From assembly GCF_004114375.1 (NCBI RefSeq), contig NZ_CP034692.1, positions 2,852,001-2,916,000 of the forward strand: DNA of 64,000 nucleotides, written 5' to 3'. Both the position numbers and the translations under genes were made by a program. Below, one piece after another: positions 7,574 to 16,254 of this stretch. Positions within the stretch are counted from its first letter, which is position 1. Each line of letters starts with the position of its first letter. The notes under the pieces were generated by a model that was not told the origin of the DNA, searched no databases, and was given only the letters and a program-made list of their open reading frames with translations. This DNA comes from Halorubrum sp. BOL3-1 (GTDB lineage: Archaea > Halobacteriota > Halobacteria > Halobacteriales > Haloferacaceae).

Positions 7574-8016
7574 TCAACGACAGAACATAAACGGATAGAC
7601 CAGGGCGACGCGGTCGCCCTCCTCCAGTTTCGTGTCGAAGCCGTTCTCGTTCTCGTTGAAGTGACCGTTCACGAGGATCCGGGCGTAGGCGACGGTCTGC
7701 TCGCCGGCCGGGTTCTTCGACCACGTCCCCGGTAGCTCCTCCGGCGTCGGGGCCCACCCGCTGTGGGTCGCGTCGGACTCGGACTCCGCGATTAGTACGT
7801 CTTGGAGCTCGGAGTAGTCCTCGAACAGCTCGTCGAGGAACGCGCGGAGCGTGTCGCCCTCGAAGGCGTACTCGAACTCGCACACGCCGATCTCCGTGCG
7901 TACGTGGCCGGTACACCGGACGGTGACGGTCGTCTCCGCCTCGGTCGCGTCCGCCTCCTCTCCGGGGTCGACTCCGTTTCGGCCGGCGGCTCGGCCGTCT
8001 CGCTGGGCTGGGCCAC
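7574..8016 (-). pseudogene. MoaD/ThiS-like (ubiquitin-fold) protein gene, frameshifted
   Basis: The C-terminal frame encodes a beta-grasp protein: VRCTGHVRTEIG, FLDELFEDY, ARILVNGHFN and LEEGDRVALVYPF, the pattern of MoaD/ThiS/SAMP proteins. It ends in MFCR rather than the Gly-Gly tail used for sulfur transfer or protein conjugation. The N-terminal part (GTG at 8016, AQPSETAEPPAETESTPE) is in another frame; one missing base near 7960-7968 would join them into about 147 residues. An in-frame ATG at 8061 is an alternative start, but it falls inside a palindrome. The gene is divergent from the NO reductase gene and probably part of the same denitrification locus. Confidence 0.65.
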
Positions 8017-8054
8017 GCGGGAGCGCAGGCTCCCGTTCCGGGTAAGCCGGGTCG

Positions 8055-8066
8055 CGAACATGTTCG
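8055..8066. promoter_or_regulatory. 12-bp palindrome CGAACATGTTCG, candidate operator
   Basis: A perfect palindrome about 40 bp upstream of the GTG start of the MoaD-like gene. A related half-site (CGAACATGATAC, 8208-8219) lies 40 bp upstream of the NO reductase start. The arrangement in the divergent intergenic region suits a binding site for a regulator of denitrification genes. I recall CGAAC/GTTCG-type palindromes being proposed for the haloarchaeal regulator NarO, but have not been able to confirm this. Confidence 0.5.
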
Positions 8067-8258
8067 TTGATGTCTCGACCGGCGCGGTTCGGAGTCGGTC
8101 GGCTGCGACCGTCGAGCGTGCGGATCTCGCCTGGGGTCACGACGACACACGGCTGAAAGGGGTCGAATTCCCCGGACGGCAGCACATTCGAGCATCGGGA
8201 AACCGACCGAACATGATACCGCCAAACGCATAGGGCGTCTCGACGGTACGCACACCCG

Positions 8259-10544
8259 ATGAAGCTCACACGTAAGACGATCGCGAAGGTGATCGTCGCG
8301 GCGTTCCTGTTGAACTTGGCCGTGATGGGCGCCGGGGCGTGGTTCGCGCACCAGGAGGCCCAGCCGATACCCGACGAGGTGGTCGGTCCCGACGGCGAGA
8401 CGATCGTCACCGGGGCCGCGGTCCAAGAGGGGAAAGAGGCGTTCCAGAAGAACGGGGTGATGAACCACGGGTCGATCCTGGGTAACGGCGCGTACTACGG
8501 CGAGGATTACACCGCCGAGACGCTGGAGCTGAAGACCTAGAACATGCGGGAGTACTACGCCGACCCCGAGTACGGGGCCGCGTACGACGACCTCGACTCC
8601 GGCGAGCGGTCGCGGATCGACGCGCTCGTGCGCGACGAACTCGACACGGCCCACGACGGGAGCGGCGTCGTCGAGTACTCCGCCGCGGAGGCGTACGCCC
8701 ACGAGCAGGTGCGCGAGACGTACGTCGAGCGCTACCACGAGGGCGACCACGACCGCGGCGTCCCGGTCGAGATGATCGACTCGACCGAGGAGGCCGAGTC
8801 GTTCGCGGACTTCGCGCTGTGGACCGCGTGGTTCTCCCACACCGACCGGCCGAACGCGGAGCACCCGTACGCCAACGAGTGGCCCTACCAGCCCGGTGCC
8901 GGCAACGACGCGACCGGCTCCGCGATGGTCTGGAGCGTGACCGCGATGGTGCTGCTCGTCGGCGCCGCGGGCGCCGCGATCCTCCTGTACAAGTCGGTGA
9001 AGCTCCCCGAGCCGTCCGCGGAGTGGATCTCGGTGCCGGAACCGGGCGACGTGAGCGTCTTCCCGAGCCAGCGCGCCGCGCTCCGGTTCGTCCCGATCGC
9101 CGCGGGACTGTTCCTCGCGCAGGTGTTGCTGGGCGGCCTGCTGGCGCACTCCTACATCGAGCGGGCCGGGTTCTTTGGGATCGAACGGATCTTCGGGGTC
9201 CACATCCTCCGGCTGCTCCCCTTCGCGATCGCGAAGACGTGGCACATCGACCTGGGAATCCTCTGGATCGCGTCGACGTGGCTGGGGGCCGGCCTGTTCC
9301 TCCCGCCGCTTTTGACGGGGCACGAGCCGAAGCGACAGGGGACGTATGTGAACGTCCTCCTCGGCGCGTTAGTGACCGTCGTGGTCGGCGGGATGGCCGG
9401 GATCTGGCTCGGCCCGAACGGCTACCTCCCCGGCGAGCTCTGGTGGCTGCTCGGCAACGAGGGGCTGGAGTACCTCGAAGTCGGGAAGGTGTGGCAGTTC
9501 GGCCTGCTCGCCGGGTTCGTCCTCTGGGCGATCCTCGCGGTCCGCGGCCTCAAGCCCCTGCTCGACCGCGAGCCGGTGTACGGGCTCGCGCACATGATCC
9601 TCTGCGCGGGCGGCTCTATCACCCTGCTCTTCGTCGCCGGCTTCATGTTCACGCCGTCGACGAACATGGCCGTCACGGAGTTCTGGCGCTGGTGGGTCGT
9701 CCACATGTGGGTCGAGGGAGCGTTCGAGTTCTTCATCGTCGCGATCATCGGGGTGACGCTCGTCTCGATGAACCTGCTCTCGCGGCGCAGCGCGGAGAAG
9801 GCGGTGATACTCCGGGCGCTCCTAGTGATGGGCACCGGCGTCATCGGCGTCTCGCACCACTACTGGTGGATCGGGATGCCCGACTACTGGGTGCCGATCG
9901 GGAGCGTCTTTTCGACGCCGGAGCTGCTCCCGCTGATCTTCATCCTCTACGAGGCGATCGGCCAGTACCGCGCGATGAGCGAGACCGGGTTCCCCTACAA
10001 GCTCCCCTTCATGTTCATCGTCGCCAGCGGGGTCTGGAACTTCGTCGGGGCCGGCGTGCTCGGCTTCTTCATCAACCTCCCGCTGATCAACTACTACGAG
10101 CACGGCACGTACCTCACCGTCGCACACGCCCACGCCGCGATGTTCGGCGCGTTCGGCTTCCTCGCGCTCGGCATGGTCGCGTACATGCTCCAGCTGTCGA
10201 TCGACCCCGAGCGCTGGGACGGCTCGTGGCTCCGCGCGTCGTTCTGGTGTTGGAACGTCGGGCTGGCGCTGATGGTCGGGATCTCGCTGCTCCCGGTCGG
10301 CTTCCTCCAGCTCGAGGTCGCGTTCACCGAGGGGTACGCCGCGGCGCGCAGCCTCGAGTTCTACAACGGCGGCTTGGTCCAGACGCTGTTCTGGGCGCGG
10401 CTCCCCGGTGACACGCTGATCACCGTCGGCACGGCCATCTACATGGCCGACCTGATCCGGAAGCGGTTCGTCCTCCGGGGGTCCGAGGACGACCCCTCGG
10501 TCGACGACATGGCGGTCGCGGAGGGGGTCGTCGGGGACGACTAA
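8259..10544 (+). pseudogene. norB: quinol-dependent nitric oxide reductase (qNor) with in-frame TAG
   Basis: The frame from the ATG at 8259 encodes the qNor N-terminus (one TM helix, then GSILGNGAYYGEDYTAETLELKT) and is stopped by TAG at 8538-8540. The same frame continues without a shift from AAC and ATG (8544) as MREYYADPEYG through the whole qNor body. Heme-copper-oxidase-fold helices are intact, including AKTWHIDLGILW, VVHMWVEGAFEF, GVSHHYWWIG and TVAHAHAAMFGAFGF, which carry the heme and non-heme iron His ligands. Full length would be about 761 residues, reducing NO to N2O at the membrane. CAG (Gln) to TAG is the simplest explanation. Restarting at 8544 would yield a protein without the first helix. 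Confidence 0.9.
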
Positions 10545-10574
10545 GCGGTCCCCAGTCCTCCGATCGGGGTCGAC

Positions 10575-11486
10575 TCAGTAGTGCCACGGGTACTCCTCGA
10601 AGTCCGGCTCGCGACCCTCTAGGAACGCGTCGCGACCCTCCTGTGCCTCCTCGGTCATGTACGCGAGCCGCGTCGCCTCGCCGGCGAACACCTGCTGGCC
10701 GACCATCCCGTCGTCGGCCATGTTGAACGCGTACTTCAGCATCCGCATCGCGGTCGGGGACTTCCGCGTCATCTCGTCGGCCCACTCCAGGGCTACCTCT
10801 TCCAGTTCCTCGTGAGCGACGACCTCGTTCACCATGCCCATGTCCTCGGCCTCCTCGGCCGAGTAGGTCTTCCCGCGGAAGAACACCTCGCGGGCCTTCT
10901 TCTGGCCGATCTGTTTCGCGAGGTACGCGGAGCCGAACCCGCCGTCGAAGGAGGCGACGTCGGGGTCGGTCTGGAGGAACTTCGCGTGCTCGTCGCTCGC
11001 GAGCGTGAGGTCACAGACGACGTGTAGCGAGTGGCCGCCGCCGACCGCCCAGCCCGGGACGACCGCGACGACGGGCTTCGGCATGAATCGGATCAGGCGC
11101 TGTACTTCGAGGACGTGGAGCCGTCCGGCGCGCGCCTCGCGGACGAGGTCGTCGTCGTCGTCGTCCGCCTCGTCGTCGTCGCGGTACTCGTAGCCGGAGC
11201 CGCCCCGGACCGACTGGTCGCCGCCGGCGCAGAACGCCCAGCCGCCGTCCTCCTCCGAGGAACCGTTGCCGGTGAGGAGGACGCAGCCGACATCAGCCTG
11301 TTTGCGCGCGTGGTCGAGCGCGGCGTACAGCTCGTCGACCGTGCCCGGTCGGAACGCGTTGCGGATCCCGGGGCGGTCGAAGGCGATCCGGACCGCGGGG
11401 GCGTCGACCGCGCGGTGGTAGGTGACGTCGTCGAACTCGTCGGTGACCGGTTCCCACGCGTCGGGGTCGAAGATCTCCGAGACCAT
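10575..11486 (-). CDS. menB: 1,4-dihydroxy-2-naphthoyl-CoA synthase
   Basis: A 303-residue crotonase-fold enzyme that closes the second ring in menaquinone synthesis. It shows the MenB pattern: RIAFDRPGIRNAFRPGTVDEL, GWAFCAGGDQSVRG (oxyanion hole), GWAVGGGHSLHVVCDLT and FDGGFGSAYLAKQIGQKKARE, ending in a conserved Tyr-rich tail (EEYPWHY). A haloarchaeal acidic insertion (DDDEADDDDDDL) lies at about 130-142. I chose the ATG at 11486 (MVSEIFDPDAWEPV); an ATG at 11513 adds nine residues. No other men gene is adjacent. Confidence 0.93.
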   Translation of the reverse strand: MVSEIFDPDAWEPVTDEFDDVTYHRAVDAPAVRIAFDRPGIRNAFRPGTVDELYAALDHARKQADVGCVLLTGNGSSEEDGGWAFCAGGDQSVRGGSGYEYRDDDEADDDDDDLVREARAGRLHVLEVQRLIRFMPKPVVAVVPGWAVGGGHSLHVVCDLTLASDEHAKFLQTDPDVASFDGGFGSAYLAKQIGQKKAREVFFRGKTYSAEEAEDMGMVNEVVAHEELEEVALEWADEMTRKSPTAMRMLKYAFNMADDGMVGQQVFAGEATRLAYMTEEAQEGRDAFLEGREPDFEEYPWHY

Positions 11487-11669
11487 GCCCGGACGTACGC
11501 CCGGGCCGCTCATAAACGGCGCCGGATCGTGCGGGGAGAACCGCCGGATCGAGCGGAGGAAACCGTCGGCTCAGGCGATCAGTCCTCGGGACGCCGCGAG
11601 ACGAGGACGGGGAGCCGAGACCAGCGTCGGGGGCTGACGCCGCGGTCGCGGCTCGTCCGCCGGGACCTG

Positions 11670-11909
11670 TCAGTCGTTCTGCGCGTGCGCACCCTTCGGA
11701 TGCCCCTTGTGTTGGAGGTTCCGGTTGTCGCGTTTCCGCGTCGCGGTCGCGGGGATGATCTTGCGGGCGGGGTTGATCTCCGACCGCGGCATCCCGGTGT
11801 AGCCGTGGTCCGGGTGCTCGGAGCAGTGCGCCATCGCGTCATGTGAGCCCTCCCACGGGCCTTCGTCACAGCCGTCCGCCGTACAGACGAACACTATATC
11901 CTCTGACAT
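11670..11909 (-). CDS. small Cys/His protein, unknown function
   Basis: A 79-residue protein starting MSEDIVFVCTADGCDEG. Two Cys (CTADGC) and HCSEHPDHGYTG could bind one zinc. The C-terminal third is basic (RKIIPATATRKRDNRNLQHKG), unusual for a haloarchaeal protein, and may contact nucleic acid. The ATG at 11909 is favoured because upstream codons are AT-rich and the region (TTTATACACC in the minus orientation) looks like a promoter. Family not recognised. Confidence 0.65.
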   Translation of the reverse strand: MSEDIVFVCTADGCDEGPWEGSHDAMAHCSEHPDHGYTGMPRSEINPARKIIPATATRKRDNRNLQHKGHPKGAHAQND

Positions 11910-12013
11910 TCTAACCGGAGGTTTCGGACCGGTGTATAAAAATCTCGCACCGAAATTATCAGATCTGATTTCTTTGTGGCGATCAGAGAACAACCGACGG
12001 CGAGACCCCGCGA

Positions 12014-12787
12014 TCAGTCGCCGGCGGCGGGTACGCCGAACAGTTCGACGCTCGTCCCGTCGTGTCGACAGTCTTCGAGGGCGTGCTTGGCCGCGAAGCC
12101 GGCCTCGTGTGCGGAGGCCCCCCGGCCGACCCCGACCTGAAGCTCGATGTCGACGTCGTCGCGGACGTGTTCGACCGCCGCCGAGAACGCCGTTTCGGGG
12201 AGGTCGGGGCAGACCGCGACGACGTTGTCGCCGCCGACGAAGAAGGAGAGGGCGCCGTGCGCCTCGCGGAGGTGGCGCATCAGCGATCCGTACGCCAGCT
12301 CGACGTTAATGAACGTGTCGAACTCGTTGAGTCGGTCGGTGTACTTCCCGGTCGCGTTGACCACGTCGAAGTGCGCGACCTGGAGGTCCGACCGGTCCGT
12401 CTCCGAGAGGTACTCGCCGGCGAGCACCTCGGTCCGGCTCTCGTCTTGGGCGCTGCCCGCGGTCTGGAGCCGCCGGTTCGCCGCTTCGAGCGCGTCGACG
12501 GGGCGCTCTGCGACGGCGGTACCGAGGCTGACGCTGACCGGGTAGCGGTTGCCGATCGACTCCTGAAGGCTCGCGTGGGCCGTGCCGTCGACGCCGTTCG
12601 TCACCGCGATCATGTTGTCGAACCTGGTGAAGAAGACGTACGCGTCGCGGTGGCCCAGGAACTGCGCCACGTCGGCGAACAGTCGCGACTGGAGCGTCTG
12701 GAGGTCCATCTCGCGACGCGGCTCCGGCGTCGTCGTCCACGGACCGTAGTTGTCGATCTGGACGAGAGTCACCTGGGTCGTCGTCAC
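12014..12787 (-). CDS. gch3: GTP cyclohydrolase III (archaeal, GTP to FAPy)
   Basis: A 257-residue archaeal enzyme (also called GTP cyclohydrolase IIa) that opens GTP to a formamidopyrimidine nucleotide, an early step of archaeal flavin and deazaflavin synthesis. It begins MTTTQVTLVQIDNYGPWTT; FFTRFDNMIAVTNG and FFVGGDNVVAVCP are the two repeated GGDN-like nucleotide-binding strands typical of this fold. The length matches the family. It is monocistronic and convergent with the gene at 11670. Confidence 0.92.
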   Translation of the reverse strand: MTTTQVTLVQIDNYGPWTTTPEPRREMDLQTLQSRLFADVAQFLGHRDAYVFFTRFDNMIAVTNGVDGTAHASLQESIGNRYPVSVSLGTAVAERPVDALEAANRRLQTAGSAQDESRTEVLAGEYLSETDRSDLQVAHFDVVNATGKYTDRLNEFDTFINVELAYGSLMRHLREAHGALSFFVGGDNVVAVCPDLPETAFSAAVEHVRDDVDIELQVGVGRGASAHEAGFAAKHALEDCRHDGTSVELFGVPAAGD

Positions 12788-12957
12788 AGTAAACGTCGGT
12801 ACGGAACGCTGCCGCTTTACCCTTCCGTTATCCCGAAGGTGGTACTGGTATCGAGTTCGTGATCCGTCGGCCGCTCGCGCTCCGTGAGTGCGGACCGACC
12901 TCTGTTCACCACGATCGCGGGCGCAACCCTGACCACCGTGGCGCCCGCACGTCGGAC

Positions 12958-13737
12958 ATGGGATTCAGCGGCGCCGTCCTCGACGTCGACGGCACGGTCG
13001 TGCGCGGCGACGATCCGATCCCGGGCGCTCCCGCGGGGCACCGGCGGCTCCGCGAGGTAGGGATCGAGACGCTGTTCGTCTCGAACAACCCGACGAAGGC
13101 GCCGCCGGCGTACGTCGAACGTCTCGGGGCGGCGGGGTACGAGGTCGACGCGGACCGCGTCCTCACCGCGGGCAGCGTGACGACGCGGTACCTCCGGAGG
13201 CACCACGGCAGCGACGACCTGCTGTGTATCGCCGAGGCGGGACTCCTCGCTCAGTTCGCGGAGGCCGGACTCTCGACGACCGACGACGTCGACGCCGCCG
13301 ACGCCCTGGTCGCCTCCATCGACCGCGAGTTCGACTACGAGGACCTCTGTCGGGCGATGTGGGCCTTGGAGCGAGAGATCCCCTTCATCGGCACCGACCC
13401 CGACCTGGTGATTCCGGCCCCCGAGCGCGACGTGCCCGGGTCCGGCGCCGTGATCAACGCGATCGCCGGCGTTGCCGAGCGCGACCCCGACGCCGTCCTC
13501 GGCAAGCCGTCGGACACCGCGGTCGAGATGGTCCGCGAGCGGCTCCCCTACCCGCCCGAGGAGTGTCTCGTGGTCGGTGACCGACTCGACACGGATGTCG
13601 CGCTCGGGGAGCGCGCCGGGATGACGAGCGTCCTCGTCCGGTCCGGCGTCACCGACGCGGCCGACCTCGCGGCGTCCGACGTGTCTCCGGACTACGTGCT
13701 CGACCACCTCGGCGAGATCGACCGTGTCGTCGGCTGA
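12958..13737 (+). CDS. HAD-IIA family sugar or nucleotide phosphatase
   Basis: A 259-residue HAD hydrolase of the NagD/p-nitrophenylphosphatase type. Motif I (LDVDGTVVRGDDPIPGA) gives the Asp nucleophile at about residue 8; motif II is VSNNPTK, motif III is GKPS, and motif IV is VVGDRLDTDV. The cap is the type IIA alpha/beta insertion. The substrate cannot be told from sequence. The ATG at 12958 (MGFSGAVLDVDG) is preferred; upstream codons in frame overlap the promoter region between this gene and gch3. Confidence 0.88.
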   Translation: MGFSGAVLDVDGTVVRGDDPIPGAPAGHRRLREVGIETLFVSNNPTKAPPAYVERLGAAGYEVDADRVLTAGSVTTRYLRRHHGSDDLLCIAEAGLLAQFAEAGLSTTDDVDAADALVASIDREFDYEDLCRAMWALEREIPFIGTDPDLVIPAPERDVPGSGAVINAIAGVAERDPDAVLGKPSDTAVEMVRERLPYPPEECLVVGDRLDTDVALGERAGMTSVLVRSGVTDAADLAASDVSPDYVLDHLGEIDRVVG

Positions 13738-13806
13738 GAAATCGCCTGAGGGGTAGCCTTCGTCGCGTGGAAAACAGTTATGTACTAGCGAGTGTATCGC
13801 TCTCAC

Positions 13807-13920
13807 ATGAGTGTGGTTGACTCACACGAAGATCGGCCCGGAGACGACGAGGAGGACCCGGAGGAGTCCGTCCGCGTGCTGGAGGGACACGCCGTCCAGT
13901 TCAACGAGTACCGATACTGA
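13807..13920 (+). CDS. 37-residue acidic small protein
   Basis: An ATG at 13807 opens a 37-codon frame ending in TGA at 13918-13920: MSVVDSHEDRPGDDEEDPEE, then SVRVLEGHAVQFNEYRY. Composition and third-position GC match haloarchaeal genes, and the upstream GTTATGTACTAG could be a TATA region about 30 bp before the ATG, consistent with leaderless translation. I recognise no family; it may be a small regulatory or accessory protein. Confidence 0.45.
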   Translation: MSVVDSHEDRPGDDEEDPEESVRVLEGHAVQFNEYRY

Positions 13921-14006
13921 CGGCGTCGCCGCGCCGGCGTCCGTCCGCGGTCGACCGCCCGACGGCTGTCGGGACCGTTAAGTGGTCGTCGCGGGTAACC
14001 GAGGGT

Positions 14007-15341
14007 GTGATACGGAGGCTCCGACGCGCGAGTGCTTTCGCCGCGGTGGCCGCCCTCGCGGCCCTCGCGCCGTCGCTCGGCACCGCCGCCGCCGTGCCCT
14101 TCCTCGCCGTCGCCGGGGCCGCCTTCTTCGGCGTCCGCGACGGCGAGTGGTTCGAGACCCTCGCCCTCCCCGGCGACCGCGAGGAGGAGCGGCTCTACGG
14201 GTTCGCCTCCTTCGCGCTGGCCGGCGCCGGACTCGCCCTGTTCGCGTCGCTGCCGCGCGCCCCGTTGCCCTACGAGGCGTTCGCGGCCGCGACGCTCGCG
14301 GTCGGCGCCGGACGCTTCGGTCGGACCCTCGTCTCCCGCCGGACGACCGACGAGTTCCCCCTCGTCGCCGGCTACGTCGCCGCCGGGACGGTGGGGGCCC
14401 TCGCCGGACAGACCGCGGTCCGCCTCCAGACCGGCGCCCCCGTCGGCGCCGAGACCGTTCCCCTGTCGGTGTTTCTCGCGGCGGCGGCCGCGCTGACGGC
14501 CGCGCTCGTCCGCTCGCTAGTGTTCTCGCGGGACGCGCACATCACGGCCGTCCTCGTCGCGTTCGTGACGTGGGGGTTCATCGCTCTGGATCCGACGGTC
14601 GACGCCCCCCTCATCGCCGTCGGTCTGGCGGTGACGGGCGCGCTCGGCTACGTCTCCTTCGCCATCGGCACCGCCTCCGTCGCCGGGATGCTCACCGGCG
14701 TCGTCTCGGCGCTGCTCGCGGTCGTCCTCGGCGGTGTCGGCTGGTTCCTCACGCTCATGTCCTTCTACGCGTTCGGGGGGTTGGCCTCGAAGTACCGGTT
14801 CGACGAGAAGGCGGACCGGGGGGTCGCCCAGGAGAACGAGGGCGCCCGCGGCACCGGCAACGTACTGGCGAACTCCGCGGTCGCGCTCGCGGCGGTCGTC
14901 GGCCACGCGGCCGCGCCGCACCTCGCCGTCCCGGCCGCCCCGCTCGGTTTCGCGTTCGCGGGCGCGACCGCGACCGCGATGGCCGACACCCTCTCGTCGG
15001 AGATCGGCGGTCTCTACGACGACCCGCGGCTGGTGACGACGCTCCGACGCGTCGAACCCGGCACCGACGGCGCGATCACCTGGCAGGGAGAACTGGCGGG
15101 CCTCTCCGGCGCGCTGCTCGTCGGGGCCCTCGCCGCGGGCGGAACGCCCGTCCTCGATCCGGTCGTCGCCGGCGGCGTCGCCGCGGGCGGCGCCGTCGCC
15201 GCCGCGGGCGTCGCCGGGATGACCGTCGACAGCCTCCTCGGCGCCCTGATCGAGGGCGACCGGGTCGGCAACCAGACCGTGAACTTCCTCGCGACGCTCG
15301 CCGGCGGGACCGCCGCCGTCGCGCTCTGGGCGGTGGTGTGA
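14007..15341 (+). CDS. DUF92 family integral membrane protein
   Basis: 444 residues with about ten hydrophobic helices. The second half carries the DUF92 hallmarks: SFYAFGGLASKYRFDEKADRG, GTGNVLANS, FAGATATAMADTLSSEIGGLY and MTVDSLLGALIEGDRVGNQTVNF. DUF92 includes plant VTE6 (phytyl-phosphate kinase) and bacterial and archaeal relatives, so a prenyl-phosphate or CDP-linked lipid kinase role is plausible but unproven here. It starts with GTG at 14007. The GNAT gene follows after one base, so the two are probably cotranscribed. Confidence 0.85.
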   Translation: MIRRLRRASAFAAVAALAALAPSLGTAAAVPFLAVAGAAFFGVRDGEWFETLALPGDREEERLYGFASFALAGAGLALFASLPRAPLPYEAFAAATLAVGAGRFGRTLVSRRTTDEFPLVAGYVAAGTVGALAGQTAVRLQTGAPVGAETVPLSVFLAAAAALTAALVRSLVFSRDAHITAVLVAFVTWGFIALDPTVDAPLIAVGLAVTGALGYVSFAIGTASVAGMLTGVVSALLAVVLGGVGWFLTLMSFYAFGGLASKYRFDEKADRGVAQENEGARGTGNVLANSAVALAAVVGHAAAPHLAVPAAPLGFAFAGATATAMADTLSSEIGGLYDDPRLVTTLRRVEPGTDGAITWQGELAGLSGALLVGALAAGGTPVLDPVVAGGVAAGGAVAAAGVAGMTVDSLLGALIEGDRVGNQTVNFLATLAGGTAAVALWAVV

Positions 15342-15342
15342 G

Positions 15343-15780
15343 ATGGCAAGAGACGGCCCGGACTCGCGGGTCCGGCCCGGCCGACCGGCCGACGCCGCCC
15401 GGATCCGCGAGCTTCAGTCGCACCTCCGCCAGCCGAGTCCGGACCTCTTGGAGTACGGGCTCGCGGTGGGCGCCGCCCGCGTGAGCGTCGCGGACGGTCG
15501 CGTCGTCGGCTACCTGCTCCCGGTCGACGGACCGGACCGCTGCGGGGCCCACGTCGCGGAGCTCGTCGTCGCACCCGTTTTCAGGCGCCAGGGGCGGGGT
15601 CGCGCGCTGCTCCGCGCGGCGATCGACGACGCCGACGGACCGGTGACGCTTCAGGTCCACCCCGACAACGACGCCGCGCTCGGGCTGTACGAGTCGCTCG
15701 GATTCGCGGTCGTCGAGCGCCGACCGGACGCGTACGCCGACGGCGACGCGCTCGCCTTGCGGCTCGATCCCGACGCGTAG
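15343..15780 (+). CDS. GNAT family N-acetyltransferase
   Basis: A 145-residue single GNAT domain. The acetyl-CoA pyrophosphate loop is RRQGRGRALL at about residues 82-91, preceded by strand AHVAELVVAPVF and followed by HPDNDAALGLYESLGF, the usual C-terminal motif. The acceptor substrate is unknown. Its ATG overlaps the end of the DUF92 gene region almost directly, suggesting translational coupling. Confidence 0.87.
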   Translation: MARDGPDSRVRPGRPADAARIRELQSHLRQPSPDLLEYGLAVGAARVSVADGRVVGYLLPVDGPDRCGAHVAELVVAPVFRRQGRGRALLRAAIDDADGPVTLQVHPDNDAALGLYESLGFAVVERRPDAYADGDALALRLDPDA

Positions 15781-15867
15781 CGCCCCTCTCGACGCGCTCA
15801 CTCTTGCCCGCCCCTCCCGGCCGCCGCAGGCACAAGGACTATTCGAGCGCCACGCCTCCGGACAGCC

Positions 15868-16251
15868 ATGAGTGACGCCGACGCGGAGACCGAGTCGATA
15901 GACGTCGATTTCGGTGAGGACGGGCTGGTACCGGCGGTCGCGCAGGACGCCGACTCCGGTGAGCTGCTGATGCTCGCGTACGTCTCGCCCGAGGCCTTAG
16001 AACGCACCCGCGAGACCGGCGACGCCCACTACTACTCCCGGTCCCGCGAGGAGCTGTGGCACAAGGGCGGCACCTCGGGGCACACCCAGTCGGTCCGGGA
16101 GGTCCGGGTCGACTGCGACGCCGACGCGCTGCTGTACCTCGTCGACCAGGAGGGCGGCGCCTGCCACACCGGCCACCGATCGTGTTTCCACCGAACGATA
16201 GACGGCGAAAACGTCGGAGAGCGCGTCTTCGACCCCGACGAGGTGTACTGA
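15868..16251 (+). CDS. hisI: phosphoribosyl-AMP cyclohydrolase
   Basis: A 127-residue enzyme of histidine synthesis opening the adenine ring of phosphoribosyl-AMP. All motifs are visible: [41 protein letters not shown] and [12 protein letters not shown], which includes the metal- and zinc-binding Cys, His and Asp residues. The length is standard for a stand-alone HisI without HisE. The ATG at 15868 lies about 28 bp after an AAGGACTATTCGAG promoter-like segment. The downstream coiled-coil gene starts 3 bp after its stop. Confidence 0.95.
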   Translation: MSDADAETESIDVDFGEDGLVPAVAQDADSGELLMLAYVSPEALERTRETGDAHYYSRSREELWHKGGTSGHTQSVREVRVDCDADALLYLVDQEGGACHTGHRSCFHRTIDGENVGERVFDPDEVY

Positions 16252-16254
16252 CAG

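Noticed and set aside
8538-8540. TAG as a pyrrolysine or suppressed codon
   Set aside because: No Pyl machinery is seen here and it is not known from related haloarchaea; a CAG to TAG change is simpler. Kept only as a testable alternative.
7047-9323. A 758-codon open frame on the - strand
   Set aside because: It is antisense to qNor, crosses the dispersed repeat and AT-rich DNA, and its composition is basic and low-complexity.
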